A stretch of 44,591 bases of DNA from Hoeflea sp. (GCF_014359905.1 NZ_JACIYP010000039.1:1-44591); one strand, 5' to 3'. Numbered from the stretch's first letter, positions 16,571 through 25,130 are shown. The notes: generated by a model from the sequence alone, not told the origin. Numbers and translations: made by a program.

Positions 16571-18756
16571 GCCGCTTCCACCTTCTTCCGCAGCGCCATA
16601 TGCGCCACCACATTCTCGATGATCCGCATGCCCGCATCCTGACCCAGCGTCATGATCGATTCGGGATGGAACTGCACCGCCGCCACCGGCAGGCTCTCAT
16701 GCTCGATCGCCATGATAACCCCGTCATCGGTTTCAGCGGTAACACGAAATTCCTTGGGCATTGTGGCGTAGTCGGCAAAGATCGAATGGTAACGGCCGAC
16801 CGTGACCTCCTTGGCAAGGCCCGAGAAGATCATGCCGTTGGGCGAAACCCGGATTCGCGACGGCTTGCCGTGAACCGGCACCGCCAGCTCGCGCAAGGAT
16901 CCGCCGAAACTCTCGGTCAGCGCCTGCAGGCCCAGACAGACGCCGAACACCGGAAGCTCGCGGGCGCGGATCTTCTTGATGGTGGCGGCGCAATCGAAAT
17001 CCTTCGGACTGCCCGGCCCCGGCGACAGCACCACCAGGTCAGGGGCGATACGATCGAAGACATCGTCGGCCACCGGCGAGCGCACCGTGGTGACCTTTGC
17101 CCCGGTCTGGCGGAAATAATTGGCCAGCGTATGCACGAAGGAATCCTCGTGATCGACCAGCAGGATCGAGACCCCCTCGCCCACCTTCGCGGTCACCCGT
17201 CCGGCCGATCCGGCATTGCCAAGCCGCGCGTCACGGATCGCCGACAGCATGGCCGAGGCCTTGAGTTCGGTCTCGGCCTCTTCCTCCTCGGGGTTGGAAT
17301 CAAACAGCAGCGTGGCGCCGGCGCGGACTTCCGCGATCCCGTCCTTGATCCTTATGGTGCGAAGCGTCAGCCCCGTGTTCATGTCGCCATTGAAGCCGAC
17401 CATGCCGACGGCCCCGCCATACCAGGCGCGCGGGCTCTTTTCGTTGTTTTCGAGAAACCGCATCGCCCAGAGTTTCGGCGCACCGGTGACGGTGACCGCC
17501 CAGGCGTGGCTCAGGAACCCGTCGAACGCATCCATGCCGTCGCGAAGACGCCCCTCGATATGGTCGACCGTGTGGATGAGCCGAGAATACATCTCGATCT
17601 GGCGGCGACCGATCACCTTGACCGAGCCCGGCTCGCAGACCCGGCTCTTGTCGTTGCGGTCGACGTCGGAACACATCGTGAGCTCGGATTCATCCTTCTT
17701 GGAATTCAGCAGCTTGAGGATCTGCTCGGAATCGGAGATCGCGTCGTCGCCGCGCTTGATGGTGCCGGAGATCGGGCAGGTCTCGATCCGCCGGCCGTTG
17801 ACCCGCACGAACATCTCGGGCGAGGCGCCGACCAGATATTCCTGGTGGCCCAGATTGATGAAGAACGAATAGGGCGACGGGTTGATGGCCTTGAGCCGCC
17901 GGCTGATTTCGGATGGCCGCGCCTCGCAGCGCTCGAAGAAGGTCTGCCCCGGCACCACCTCGAACAGGTCGCCGCGCTTGAAGCTCTCCTTGGCCCGCTT
18001 GACGAGTTCCGCGTATTCGCCCGGCGCATGATCGCCGCGCTCGGGACTCCGCTCGGAAGGCTGGAACGGCTCCGGCGCGATTTTTGCATCGCGGCCTTCG
18101 GTGGTCACGCCGTCAAGCGCGAAATCATAGCGGTCGATCCAGGCCTTGGCGGCATGGTGGTCGACCACCAGGATCTCGTCGGGCATGAACAGCAGGAGGT
18201 CGCGCTGGTCTTGCGCGCGGATGATCTTTGCCGGCACCGAGTCGAACTGGAACGCCAGATCATAGCCGAAGGCGCCGTAAAACCCGATATTGCCGTCCTC
18301 TTCCGAATGGAACTGGTCGACAATGACCCGCAGCACCGAAAACACCGTCGGCGCACGCGACCGCTCTTCCTCGGAGAAGATCCGGTCCGGCTCGGCGATA
18401 TCGATCGCGATGCTGCGTGCTTCGCGCGCCGAGACCGCGAACTCCGCCTGTCCCGCAAGCCGGGTCTCAAGAATGGACAGCAGCGCTTCGCCGCGGCCGT
18501 TGTAGGCCTCGATGGTCAGGCGCCGCCCATGCGAGGAGATCCCCAGCGGCGGATCGACGACGGCCGTGTCCCAGCGGGTGTAGCGGCCCGGATATTCATA
18601 GTTGGACGAAAACACCGCGCCGCGCCGGCTGTCGAGCGCATCTACGTAATCCGACACCGCGTCCGCATAGGGCGTTTCACGCCGCTTGCGCGTGACCAAG
18701 ACCCCGCCGCGCGTGACATACTGCGCTGCGCCATCTGAAAGTACAGTCGTGCCCAT
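16567..18756 (-). CDS. trpE: Fused anthranilate synthase TrpE(G)
   Basis: This 729-residue fusion turns chorismate and glutamine into anthranilate, the first step of tryptophan synthesis. Residues 1 to about 520 are the chorismate-binding component, with the late [20 protein letters not shown] stretch. From about 530 comes the glutamine amidotransferase, with catalytic Cys in [10 protein letters not shown] and the His/Glu pair in VQFHPESIM. The fusion and its length equal the Rhizobium/Sinorhizobium enzyme. ATG 18756 (MGTTVLSDG) follows GGAGC; the frame upstream runs into the attenuator. Expression is controlled by the trpL attenuator in front. Confidence 0.97.
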   Translation of the reverse strand: MGTTVLSDGAAQYVTRGGVLVTRKRRETPYADAVSDYVDALDSRRGAVFSSNYEYPGRYTRWDTAVVDPPLGISSHGRRLTIEAYNGRGEALLSILETRLAGQAEFAVSAREARSIAIDIAEPDRIFSEEERSRAPTVFSVLRVIVDQFHSEEDGNIGFYGAFGYDLAFQFDSVPAKIIRAQDQRDLLLFMPDEILVVDHHAAKAWIDRYDFALDGVTTEGRDAKIAPEPFQPSERSPERGDHAPGEYAELVKRAKESFKRGDLFEVVPGQTFFERCEARPSEISRRLKAINPSPYSFFINLGHQEYLVGASPEMFVRVNGRRIETCPISGTIKRGDDAISDSEQILKLLNSKKDESELTMCSDVDRNDKSRVCEPGSVKVIGRRQIEMYSRLIHTVDHIEGRLRDGMDAFDGFLSHAWAVTVTGAPKLWAMRFLENNEKSPRAWYGGAVGMVGFNGDMNTGLTLRTIRIKDGIAEVRAGATLLFDSNPEEEEAETELKASAMLSAIRDARLGNAGSAGRVTAKVGEGVSILLVDHEDSFVHTLANYFRQTGAKVTTVRSPVADDVFDRIAPDLVVLSPGPGSPKDFDCAATIKKIRARELPVFGVCLGLQALTESFGGSLRELAVPVHGKPSRIRVSPNGMIFSGLAKEVTVGRYHSIFADYATMPKEFRVTAETDDGVIMAIEHESLPVAAVQFHPESIMTLGQDAGMRIIENVVAHMALRKKVEAA

Positions 18757-18806
18757 TTCAAAGCTCCGTTTGAACCGTTCCGGCGATCCAATGTCCGGCG
18801 GGGCAA

Positions 18807-18843
18807 ACAAAAAAGCCGCCGGACCTTTTCGGTCCCGGACGGC
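18807..18843 (-). terminator. trp attenuator terminator
   Basis: The minus strand reads GCCGTCCGGGACC-GAAAA-GGTCCGGCGGC followed by TTTTTTGTTT, a strong intrinsic terminator between trpL and trpE(G). The stem lies 38 nt after the leader stop, the usual attenuator distance. Confidence 0.92.
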
Positions 18844-18880
18844 TTGTTGATCTCAAACGCACACGCGTGGTCAAGGCCGC

Positions 18881-18928
18881 CTAGGAGCGAACCCACCACC
18901 AGTTGTTCTGTGCTGCGTGCATCGTCAT
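18881..18928 (-). CDS. trpL: trp leader peptide
   Basis: A 15-codon ORF reads MTMHAAQNNWWWVRS. Three consecutive Trp codons make it a typical sensor of tryptophanyl-tRNA charge upstream of the attenuator. A second ATG is at codon 3. There is no Shine-Dalgarno sequence before the first ATG, and the promoter places the transcript start on its A, so it is probably a leaderless message. The related Sinorhizobium meliloti leader yields both a trans-acting small RNA and a functional peptide; whether that holds here is inference. Confidence 0.93.
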   Translation of the reverse strand: MTMHAAQNNWWWVRS

Positions 18929-18935
18929 AATCCAA

Positions 18936-18964
18936 GCCATAGCGCAGCCCGGGTTTTGCATCAA
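18936..18964 (-). promoter_or_regulatory. trp promoter
   Basis: TTGATG (18964-18959) and TATGGC (18941-18936) are spaced by 17 bp on the minus strand. Seven bases separate the -10 box from the trpL ATG at 18928, which puts the predicted start on the A of that codon. Confidence 0.75.
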
Positions 18965-19289
18965 GCGAAGATGAAGCGGCCGGATGATTTCTGTGACCGG
19001 GCGGCAGCGCGGGGGCATCTTGACTTCGGCGCGCGCTTATCCCACATCTTGAGGATGAAGATGGACCGAACCCACAGCGCTCATTTTTTCAGGGCCTTTC
19101 CCATCGCGGAAATCTGACCCTCGGTTCGGCCGTTAACGCCCCGGACCGCGGGGACAGCATGCGACCATAAAGAACTGCAAACCCGCATTTCGAATGATCC
19201 GCATCCGACGGCGTTAAATCCAGAAAATCCCCTTTCCCCTGCACCCGTTCCGCCACCGGCCGGGGCAGCACGACGACGTGGACAATCCG
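18965..19289. other. Intergenic region between trp promoter and rnk-like gene
   Basis: This 325-bp divergent region must hold the promoter for the plus-strand GreA/Rnk-like gene. A TTGACT at about 19021 and several C-rich stretches are seen but no convincing -10 partner. No gene or structured RNA was recognised. Confidence 0.4.
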
Positions 19290-19706
19290 ATGCAACAACA
19301 CGCCCGGCGCAAGCCCAGAATCACGCTTTGCGAAGGCGACTACAATCGCCTCAGCAACATTGCCGCCGCCTTCGCGCGGCGCAGCCCCGAGATCGCAGCA
19401 AGCCTCGGCGCGGAAATCGACCGCGCCCGCATCGTCAGCGACACATCCCTGGATAACGCGATTGTCCGCATGGGGTCCGGAGTGACCTATTCGGTCGATG
19501 GCAATCAGGAAAAGACCGTGACGCTTGTGTATCCCGCAGATGCCGACATCGACGCAGGGCGCATCTCGATCACCACGCCCGTCGGCACGGCCTTGATCGG
19601 CCTGAAAGCGGGGCATTCCATCAGTTTTGCAGCGCGCACCGGCAAGATCCACGATCTGACCGTGGTCCAAGTCATGCAGGCCAGACAACCCGCTGCAGCG
19701 CAATGA
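19290..19706 (+). CDS. rnk: Rnk/GreA-family nucleoside diphosphate kinase regulator
   Basis: The 138-residue protein matches Rnk-type regulators: a short N-terminal region (RKPRITLCEGDYNRLSNIA) replaces the GreA coiled coil, and a C-terminal FKBP-like GreA domain contains VSDTSLDNAIVRMGSGVTYS, VTLVYPADADIDAGRISITT and PVGTALIGLKAG. Rnk proteins bind RNA polymerase, and in gammaproteobacteria influence nucleoside diphosphate kinase levels. The ATG at 19290 gives a family-like N-terminus; an in-frame GTG four codons earlier (19278) is possible. A second, diverged relative lies directly downstream. Confidence 0.87.
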   Translation: MQQHARRKPRITLCEGDYNRLSNIAAAFARRSPEIAASLGAEIDRARIVSDTSLDNAIVRMGSGVTYSVDGNQEKTVTLVYPADADIDAGRISITTPVGTALIGLKAGHSISFAARTGKIHDLTVVQVMQARQPAAAQ

Positions 19707-19765
19707 CCGAAAGGCGGCCGGGGTTTTCACATCCGGTGGGAGTGTTTCTCCTGACAGGGTCCGCT

Positions 19766-19796
19766 CCCCTGCATCGGATGAATTCCGGTGCAGGGG
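19766..19796. terminator. Hairpin after rnk
   Basis: CCCCTGCATCGG (19766-19777) pairs with CCGGTGCAGGGG (19785-19796) with one G-T pair and a 7-nt loop. No T-run follows, so it is a terminator or processing stem of uncertain strength between the two Rnk-like genes. Confidence 0.4.
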
Positions 19797-19856
19797 CGAG
19801 TGTTCTCCCTGACCCATCACGCGCGCCCTCAGGGCCGGCGCGCCCGGAGTTCCGCC

Positions 19857-20354
19857 GTGTGGAAAAATCAGACCTGCACATTGACCAGCAAGGATTTCGC
19901 AATCCTTGAAACCATGCATGACCGCCGGCACATGCTGGCCGATCCCGTTCGTCAGCTCCTCGAGCACAAGCTCGACAGGGCCGTCGTGGTGTTCTGCGAG
20001 GATATCGAACCCACCCTCGTGACCTTGAACACACGTCTGCGCTACCGCGTCAGCGACACCCCGCCTCGATCCGCCATCATCACGCAACAGCCGATGGAGG
20101 GGATGGTGGGCCAGTGCCTGTCGTTGCAGACCGTGCGCGGGCTGGCCTGCCTCGGCTTGACCGAGGCGGCGAGCATTTCACTTCCGCGTCGGGACAGCGC
20201 GGCGCCGGACCGCCTCGTCGTCGAAGCGATCCTGTTCCAGCCCGAGTCCGCTCGGCGGGACCGCCTGACACAGCAATTGGCGCGCCGTTCGCTGAGGCTT
20301 GTGCACTCAGCCGATATCGACATTGACCCGTCGCCAGACCGCTTCCGAAAATGA
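19857..20354 (+). CDS. Diverged Rnk/GreA-like protein
   Basis: This 165-residue protein looks like a second GreA/Rnk relative. TLTSKDFAILETMHDRR replaces the short helical start, and LDRAVVVFCEDIEPTLVTLNTRLRYRV matches the start of the GreA C-terminal fold. The later part is weaker and ends in a basic, poorly conserved tail. The start is taken at GTG 19857 because GGAG lies 7 nt upstream. The frame continues further upstream without family-like sequence. The last 48 bp overlap the 3' end of the convergent DUF1206 gene. Function beyond RNA polymerase association is unknown. Confidence 0.7.
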   Translation: MWKNQTCTLTSKDFAILETMHDRRHMLADPVRQLLEHKLDRAVVVFCEDIEPTLVTLNTRLRYRVSDTPPRSAIITQQPMEGMVGQCLSLQTVRGLACLGLTEAASISLPRRDSAAPDRLVVEAILFQPESARRDRLTQQLARRSLRLVHSADIDIDPSPDRFRK

Positions 20355-21119
20355 ATAGAGCGAGAACAGCAGGAAGCCCAGGCCGGTCGCGCCCAGCAGA
20401 AAGGAGCCGGCCGGCAGTCCGGCGATGAAGCCGAGCGCATCCGAGAGGCTTGCATTCTCCTGCTGGCCGGCAAGGCCGCGCCGGAGAAAGAGGAAGGCGA
20501 TGATCAGGAATATGACGCCGCGTGCGCACAATCCGCCGATCGCGGCAACATCGATCCATCGCATGATGGCTTCGGACGCGTCGATATGTTCGCGGTACTT
20601 GTGGCGAATGGCTTTCCAGATATGGGCCACGCCGACAATCACGAAGACGGAGCCGAGAATGAGCGACACCGGGCCGGCGCCGATGAAGGCGGCGGCGGTG
20701 CTGCCAAATCCGTCACCGGAGCCGCCGCCCGAATCCAGGTTGGCGCCCCACCAGATCGAGAACGTGTAAACCAGCAAGAACCCGTAGGTCGCCGCAGACC
20801 CCAGCAGGCCCCCACGAACGGCCAGTCCCTTCGGGGCAAACCCGTGATTATCGGTATCGAACACGGCCTGGACAATGCGCCAGGAACAATAGCCCGCCAG
20901 GCTGACCATCAGCAGCGGCGTCAGGATGGCGCTTGCAGTGGACTGGGTGATGAAGCGGACGGCATCCTCGGAGTCACCGCCGACGCCGGTGGTCAGCGCG
21001 GCGCTTAGGATGAAGACGGCGAGCAGCAGATACACCGCGCCGCGCGCGCCGTAACCAAGCCGCGCGAACGGCTTGAACCAGTCGCGCCACCCTGTCGGTG
21101 TGGCCGGGTTGATGCTCAT
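20307..21119 (-). CDS. DUF1206 membrane protein
   Basis: The 270-residue protein has six hydrophobic segments in three pairs, each pair beginning with a Gly/Ala-Arg-Gly motif (LGYGARGAVYLLLAVFIL; GLCARGVIFLIIAFLFL; and the middle CSWRIVQAVFD stretch). This threefold repeat is the signature of the DUF1206 family. The role of the family is unknown. Its ATG overlaps the stop of the PAP2 phosphatase gene by 4 bp, so both should be made together in the inner membrane. Confidence 0.85.
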   Translation of the reverse strand: MSINPATPTGWRDWFKPFARLGYGARGAVYLLLAVFILSAALTTGVGGDSEDAVRFITQSTASAILTPLLMVSLAGYCSWRIVQAVFDTDNHGFAPKGLAVRGGLLGSAATYGFLLVYTFSIWWGANLDSGGGSGDGFGSTAAAFIGAGPVSLILGSVFVIVGVAHIWKAIRHKYREHIDASEAIMRWIDVAAIGGLCARGVIFLIIAFLFLRRGLAGQQENASLSDALGFIAGLPAGSFLLGATGLGFLLFSLYSFSEAVWRRVNVDIG

Positions 21120-21862
21120 GACGTGCTCTCCAGCTTGATGCGGCCGCGGCTGCGAAGATGCAGGACATGCAGGATCAGCCAGGAAAGGCTGGCCCAGGCG
21201 GCGCCCAGCGCCCAGCCGGCGGCGACATCGCTGGGCCAGTGAACCCCGACATAGACCCGGCTGAATCCAACAATGAAGGCCACGAACACCGCGACGAACA
21301 GAACGTAGACCCGCGCCCGGCGATCATCGAGGAAACCGATCACCAGCGACGCAATCGTCAGATAGGCGACCGTCGTCACAAGCGCATGACCGCTCGGGAA
21401 GCTCAACGTGTGGACAGTGTCCAGATGATCGACCAGGTCAGGTCTCGGGCGACCGTAATACTGCTTGAGGGTCTGGCTCAGGAGCGCACCCGAACCGACA
21501 GACAGCACCGCATAGGCCGCAGCGCCGTAGCGCCGGGTGACGATGAAGAAGCCGGCGACCGCAGCAAGCGTCAGGATGATGAGCGGATAGCCGCCGATCG
21601 CGGTGATTTCGACGGCCGTTTCCTGGAACCAGGGCGGCCCCAGCGGCGTCGACGGATCGCCCGCCACCCGCAGGCTCAAGAACAGCATCTCGTCGAAGCG
21701 CCGGATCTCGCCTTCCGCCATCTCCTCGGCGATTTCGATGAACACATAAACGCCCAGCGTCAGGATCGCGAAAAGAACCACGGGCAGCCGGTGGGCATTT
21801 CCCGTGCGGAACCCTTTGGCAAGCCACCCCATGATCCGCTCTGATTGCAAATATTTCGTCAT
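21116..21862 (-). CDS. PAP2-family phosphatase
   Basis: The 248-residue membrane enzyme carries all three PAP2 motifs: KQYYGRPRP, SFPSGH and SRVYVGVHWPSDV, with about six membrane helices. The active site should face the periplasm, where such enzymes remove phosphate from phosphatidic acid, undecaprenyl diphosphate or related lipids. The exact lipid cannot be assigned. ATG 21862 has GGGGAG just upstream. It forms a two-gene unit with DUF1206 and is divergent from the DUF4342 gene. Confidence 0.92.
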   Translation of the reverse strand: MTKYLQSERIMGWLAKGFRTGNAHRLPVVLFAILTLGVYVFIEIAEEMAEGEIRRFDEMLFLSLRVAGDPSTPLGPPWFQETAVEITAIGGYPLIILTLAAVAGFFIVTRRYGAAAYAVLSVGSGALLSQTLKQYYGRPRPDLVDHLDTVHTLSFPSGHALVTTVAYLTIASLVIGFLDDRRARVYVLFVAVFVAFIVGFSRVYVGVHWPSDVAAGWALGAAWASLSWLILHVLHLRSRGRIKLESTS

Positions 21863-22072
21863 GCGCTCCCCGCTGTCGTGCTGTTGCAGCCATAACCCGT
21901 TGATCGCTGCGTTGTTCCATTAACGATGGGGCCGCTGCGGCCGCCTTCGCCCGGGCACATTGCTGTCAGGCGTCTGCGGCCCCATGTGAAGAGAGGCTAC
22001 ATTGATCGGCATCAAGGACGCCAGCGCCCTTTCGGTGCACAAACAACCATCTTCACCGCAGGGAGAAATCCG

Positions 22073-22552
22073 ATGGATGACCAGAACGGCAGAGCAAGGA
22101 AAACCTTCACCGAAGAGATCGAGGTCATGGGCAACCAGCTCGTACAGCAGGTCAAGGATCTGTTCAAGGAAGGCAATGTCCGCCAGGTGCGCCTCAAGGC
22201 ATCCGATGGCGACATCCTGTTTGAAACGCCGCTGACCTTTGGCGTGGTGGCCGGCGGCGCCGTGGCGCTGGCCGCCCCGTGGCTCGCCATCCTCGGCGCC
22301 ATCGCTGCCTTTGTGACCCACGTCCGGCTCGAAATCGTCCGCGAGGTCGATGAGGCGGATTCGGCCCCGCCCGAGAGCCCGGCGCCGGAGTCCGAAACCG
22401 GTCCGGAGCCGGTGTCCGGAAAACCCGCAACCACGTCGAAATCGGCTGCCAGGCCAAAAGCTGCGGCAGGACCGAAAGCCGGGGCAAAGTCCAGGGCGAG
22501 CGGCAAGAATGCCGGCGGCAAGGCAAAAACCGGCAGCAAGACCGGCGCATGA
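22073..22552 (+). CDS. DUF4342 protein with lysine/alanine-rich tail
   Basis: Residues 10-95 of this 159-residue protein fit DUF4342: EEIEVMGNQLVQQVKDLFKE, then GNVRQVRLKASDGDILFETPLTFGVVAGG and a hydrophobic stretch VALAAPWLAILGAIAAFVTH. The remaining 60 residues are disordered, first acidic and Pro/Glu-rich, then a histone-H1-like Lys/Ala/Gly tail (AAGPKAGAKSRASGKNAGGK). The basic tail suggests contact with nucleic acid or acidic lipid. ATG 22073 follows GGGAGAAATCCG. The family has no known function. Confidence 0.8.
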   Translation: MDDQNGRARKTFTEEIEVMGNQLVQQVKDLFKEGNVRQVRLKASDGDILFETPLTFGVVAGGAVALAAPWLAILGAIAAFVTHVRLEIVREVDEADSAPPESPAPESETGPEPVSGKPATTSKSAARPKAAAGPKAGAKSRASGKNAGGKAKTGSKTGA

Positions 22553-22577
22553 GACATTTGGCACGCTGCGTGTCCTG

Positions 22578-22611
22578 CTGTCATCAAACTGAAATCCGCT
22601 CTCGCTAGTTA
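22578..22611 (+). promoter_or_regulatory. Candidate PHO box and -10 element
   Basis: CTGTCATCAAACTGAAAT (22578-22595) consists of two 7-mers, CTGTCAT and CTGAAAT, with an 11-bp repeat period, as in PhoB-binding sites. A TAGTTA -10 candidate begins exactly 10 bp after it (22606-22611), the spacing of PhoB-activated promoters that lack a -35. The gene served is the pyruvate-kinase-like one at 22677. Confidence 0.6.
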
Positions 22612-22676
22612 TCGGTTTTGGGTTGATGGGTGAGTGGTAAGCGCAAAGGCGGCCCGCCCGCCCGGAAGGATTAGCC

Positions 22677-24206
22677 GTGAGCGACACCACCATCCCCGTC
22701 CCGGGTTCCGTGTCAGGACACGCCCCGAGCGCACCGAACGCCGGAGCAATTGCGGCCTGCCGCGTTCTGCTGAACGACAGCATCGCCAGAATCGCGGCCG
22801 ACAGCGCCAGGATCTTCGCCGATTGGGAGCCCGAGATCGCCCGCGAGGAGTTCCGCACCGGGGCGGAAAACCTGGCCTTCTATCTCGCTGCCCGGCAGTA
22901 CGATCTGACAAGCCTTCAATCCAGCCTCTCCGTGCTGGGGCTGTCCTCGCTCGGGCGCGCCGAATCCCATCTCCGCCAGTCCCTGGCGGCTGTCAGCGCA
23001 ACGCTCGACGGTCTGTCCGGTCTGCCAGCACGCTGGCCGGACCCGTCCGAGCTTGACGCCGGACTGGCTCAGATCACCCGCGATCAGGAACTGTTTTTTG
23101 GCGACTACCCGGGCGCCCACAATACGCGCATCATGGTGACCGTGCCGCCGCAGGGCGCCACCGATGCCGGCTTTGTCGATGAGCTGGTCGCATCCGGCGC
23201 CAGCTGTTTCCGCATCAATTGCGCCCATGACGGACCCGAGGCCTGGGCGGCGATGATCGCCAATATTCGCGCCTCCGCCGCCAAGGCGAAGCGGCACTGC
23301 CCGGTGCTGATGGACATTGCAGGACCCAAATGCCGGATCGAAAGCATCGATCAGCCCGGCACGCGGCTGTTTCGCGGCGACCAGTTCCGGCTCATGACCA
23401 GGCCGGGCCGCAAGCACGATCGGATGCCGTCGATCACCATCACCTTTCCGGACATCGTCACCAGGCTGCAGACCGGGCTTCAGGTCTGGATCGACGACGG
23501 AAAGATCGGCGCCCGCGTGGTCGACATCATCGACGGCGGCGCGGTGCTCGAGGTGACGGTTGCGTCGGACAAGGGCAAGAAGCTCAAGCTCGAGAAGGGC
23601 ATCAATTTCCCGGCGATCGATCTTGAGATCGACCACCTGACCCCCGCCGATCTCGCCGTTCTGCCCTTTGTCGCAACCCATGCCGATATCGTCGGCTGTT
23701 CCTTCGTGCAGCGGCCGGACGATATCCGCGGTCTCACCGCCGCGCTGCAGCAGCACCGCGGCGAAAAGCCGCCGCAGCCGCTGCTTCTGAAAATCGAAAC
23801 CGCGCTCGCCGTGCGCAACCTGCCGCGCCTGATCGTTCAGGCAGGCTCCCACCAACCGGTCGCCGTGATGATCGCCCGCGGCGACCTGGCGATGGAAGTC
23901 GGCGCCGAGCGCCTGTCGGAAGCGCAGGAAGAGATCCTCTGGCTGTGCGAGGCCGCCCATATTCCGGTGGTCTGGGCAACCCAGGTGCTGGAAACGCTGC
24001 TCAAGACCGGGGCGCCGTCGCGCGCCGAAGTCACCGACGCGGCCATGGGCCAGCGCGCCGAATGCATCATGCTCAACAAAGGGCCATATATCTGCGAGAC
24101 AATCCGTTTTCTGGCCGGAATCCTGCGCCGCATGGATCGCCACCAGTTCAAGAAAACCGCCCGTCTCTCGGCCCTGACATCGTGGCGCGGTCCGCAACCG
24201 CTCTAA
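22677..24206 (+). CDS. Pyruvate-kinase-like protein with N-terminal extension
   Basis: This 509-residue protein has a 145-residue helical extension of unknown kind, then a pyruvate-kinase barrel. Landmarks are NTRIMVTVPP (149-158), FRINCAHD (178-185), DIAGPKCRIE (213-222), a B-domain insertion, the active-site LLKIE with Lys372 and Glu374, and IARGDLAMEV (399-408). The normally conserved MLSGETAKG reads MLNKGPY (475-481), and the C-terminal regulatory domain is missing. It may bind phosphoenolpyruvate without being a classical pyruvate kinase. It starts with GTG behind GGAAGGA. A PHO-box candidate precedes it, so phosphate starvation may induce it. Confidence 0.8.
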   Translation: MSDTTIPVPGSVSGHAPSAPNAGAIAACRVLLNDSIARIAADSARIFADWEPEIAREEFRTGAENLAFYLAARQYDLTSLQSSLSVLGLSSLGRAESHLRQSLAAVSATLDGLSGLPARWPDPSELDAGLAQITRDQELFFGDYPGAHNTRIMVTVPPQGATDAGFVDELVASGASCFRINCAHDGPEAWAAMIANIRASAAKAKRHCPVLMDIAGPKCRIESIDQPGTRLFRGDQFRLMTRPGRKHDRMPSITITFPDIVTRLQTGLQVWIDDGKIGARVVDIIDGGAVLEVTVASDKGKKLKLEKGINFPAIDLEIDHLTPADLAVLPFVATHADIVGCSFVQRPDDIRGLTAALQQHRGEKPPQPLLLKIETALAVRNLPRLIVQAGSHQPVAVMIARGDLAMEVGAERLSEAQEEILWLCEAAHIPVVWATQVLETLLKTGAPSRAEVTDAAMGQRAECIMLNKGPYICETIRFLAGILRRMDRHQFKKTARLSALTSWRGPQPL

Positions 24207-24227
24207 GGCGCCGCATATCCTGTCGGA

Positions 24228-24254
24228 TTCAAAGACCTTTCCGGGGCCTTTGAA
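24228..24254 (+). terminator. Hairpin after the pyruvate-kinase-like gene
   Basis: TTCAAAG (24228-24234) pairs with CTTTGAA (24248-24254), with partial CC/GG pairing inside. No proper T-run follows, so it is only a possible terminator. Confidence 0.35.
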
Positions 24255-24365
24255 GAAAGCATGCATGGTCAAGCCCAAATGAAACCATTTGAGCGCACTA
24301 TGCATTGATGGTCTGAGCGAATCAGATGGATCCCCTCTGTCAGGATCGCACCATGAGGAACTGAT

Positions 24366-25130
24366 ATGCGCCGGACCTATCTGATGCCTTTGGCCTTTGT
24401 CGCCCTGGCCGGGCTTGACCTTCCCGCCGAGGGGCCGATTCCTCTGGACAAGCCGGCACAGGCTGCCACCACCGCACAGCCCGACCCGGCCCCCCGAGCG
24501 GCCGGACGTCCCGACGCACCGCCGCCGGACAAAAAGCCTGCGGCCCTGCCGGGAATCACCGCGCCGGAAGACAGCGAATCGGCGCTTGCCAGCTGCGAGG
24601 CCGAGTTACGTAAGTTTCAGGTTACATTTGACCGACTTGAACCTCGCACCGGGGAGAACGGTTGCGGCATCGCCGCGCCTTACGCCGTCACCGAAATCGC
24701 CAAGGGCGTGAGCTTCAGCCCGGCGGCCCAGATGCGCTGCGAAACCGCGTTGTCGCTCGCCCGCTGGGTCGGCGGCGTGGTGCTGCCGGCAACCGCAACG
24801 CTTCCCGAAAGCGCGCGCCTGAAGGCGATCAACCACGGCTCGACCTATGTCTGCCGCCGCCGCAACAACCTGCCGACCGGCAAGATGTCGGAGCATTCGA
24901 TCGGCAACGCCATCGACATCGTCGACTTCGAATTCGAGGGGCGCAAGCCGATCGGCATCGTGCCGCGGGCGGGCGACGGCAACATCGAGGAGGCGTTCCA
25001 GCGCGCCGTCCGCGGCGGTGCCTGCCTGCATTTCACCACCGTGCTGGGGCCCGGCTCGGACGCCAGCCATGACGACCATCTGCATGTCGACATCGCAGAC
25101 CGCAGGGGCGGCTACCGGCTGTGCCAATGA
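24366..25130 (+). CDS. Extensin-like C-terminal domain protein
   Basis: The 254-residue secreted protein has an N-terminal hydrophobic signal, a Pro/Ala-rich linker to about residue 75, and the extensin-like domain. Inside it lie MSEHSIGNAIDIVDF and SHDDHLHVDIADR, an arrangement of His and Asp close to that of zinc-dependent M15 peptidases that cut peptidoglycan cross-bridges. Paired cysteines (CGIAAPY, CRRRNN, GGACLHF, LCQ at the end) suggest disulfides in the periplasm. A cell-wall role is inferred; the family is uncharacterised. The ATG at 24366 follows GAGGAACTGAT. Confidence 0.88.
   Translation: MRRTYLMPLAFVALAGLDLPAEGPIPLDKPAQAATTAQPDPAPRAAGRPDAPPPDKKPAALPGITAPEDSESALASCEAELRKFQVTFDRLEPRTGENGCGIAAPYAVTEIAKGVSFSPAAQMRCETALSLARWVGGVVLPATATLPESARLKAINHGSTYVCRRRNNLPTGKMSEHSIGNAIDIVDFEFEGRKPIGIVPRAGDGNIEEAFQRAVRGGACLHFTTVLGPGSDASHDDHLHVDIADRRGGYRLCQ

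Noticed and set aside
16600..18738. A 712-residue plus-strand frame opposite trpE(G)
   Set aside because: Fully antisense to a conserved gene, with the composition of a shadow frame.
19089..20087. A 332-residue minus-strand frame over the Rnk-like genes
   Set aside because: The plus strand carries a clear Rnk fold and a GGAG-supported second gene; the opposite frame has no family features.
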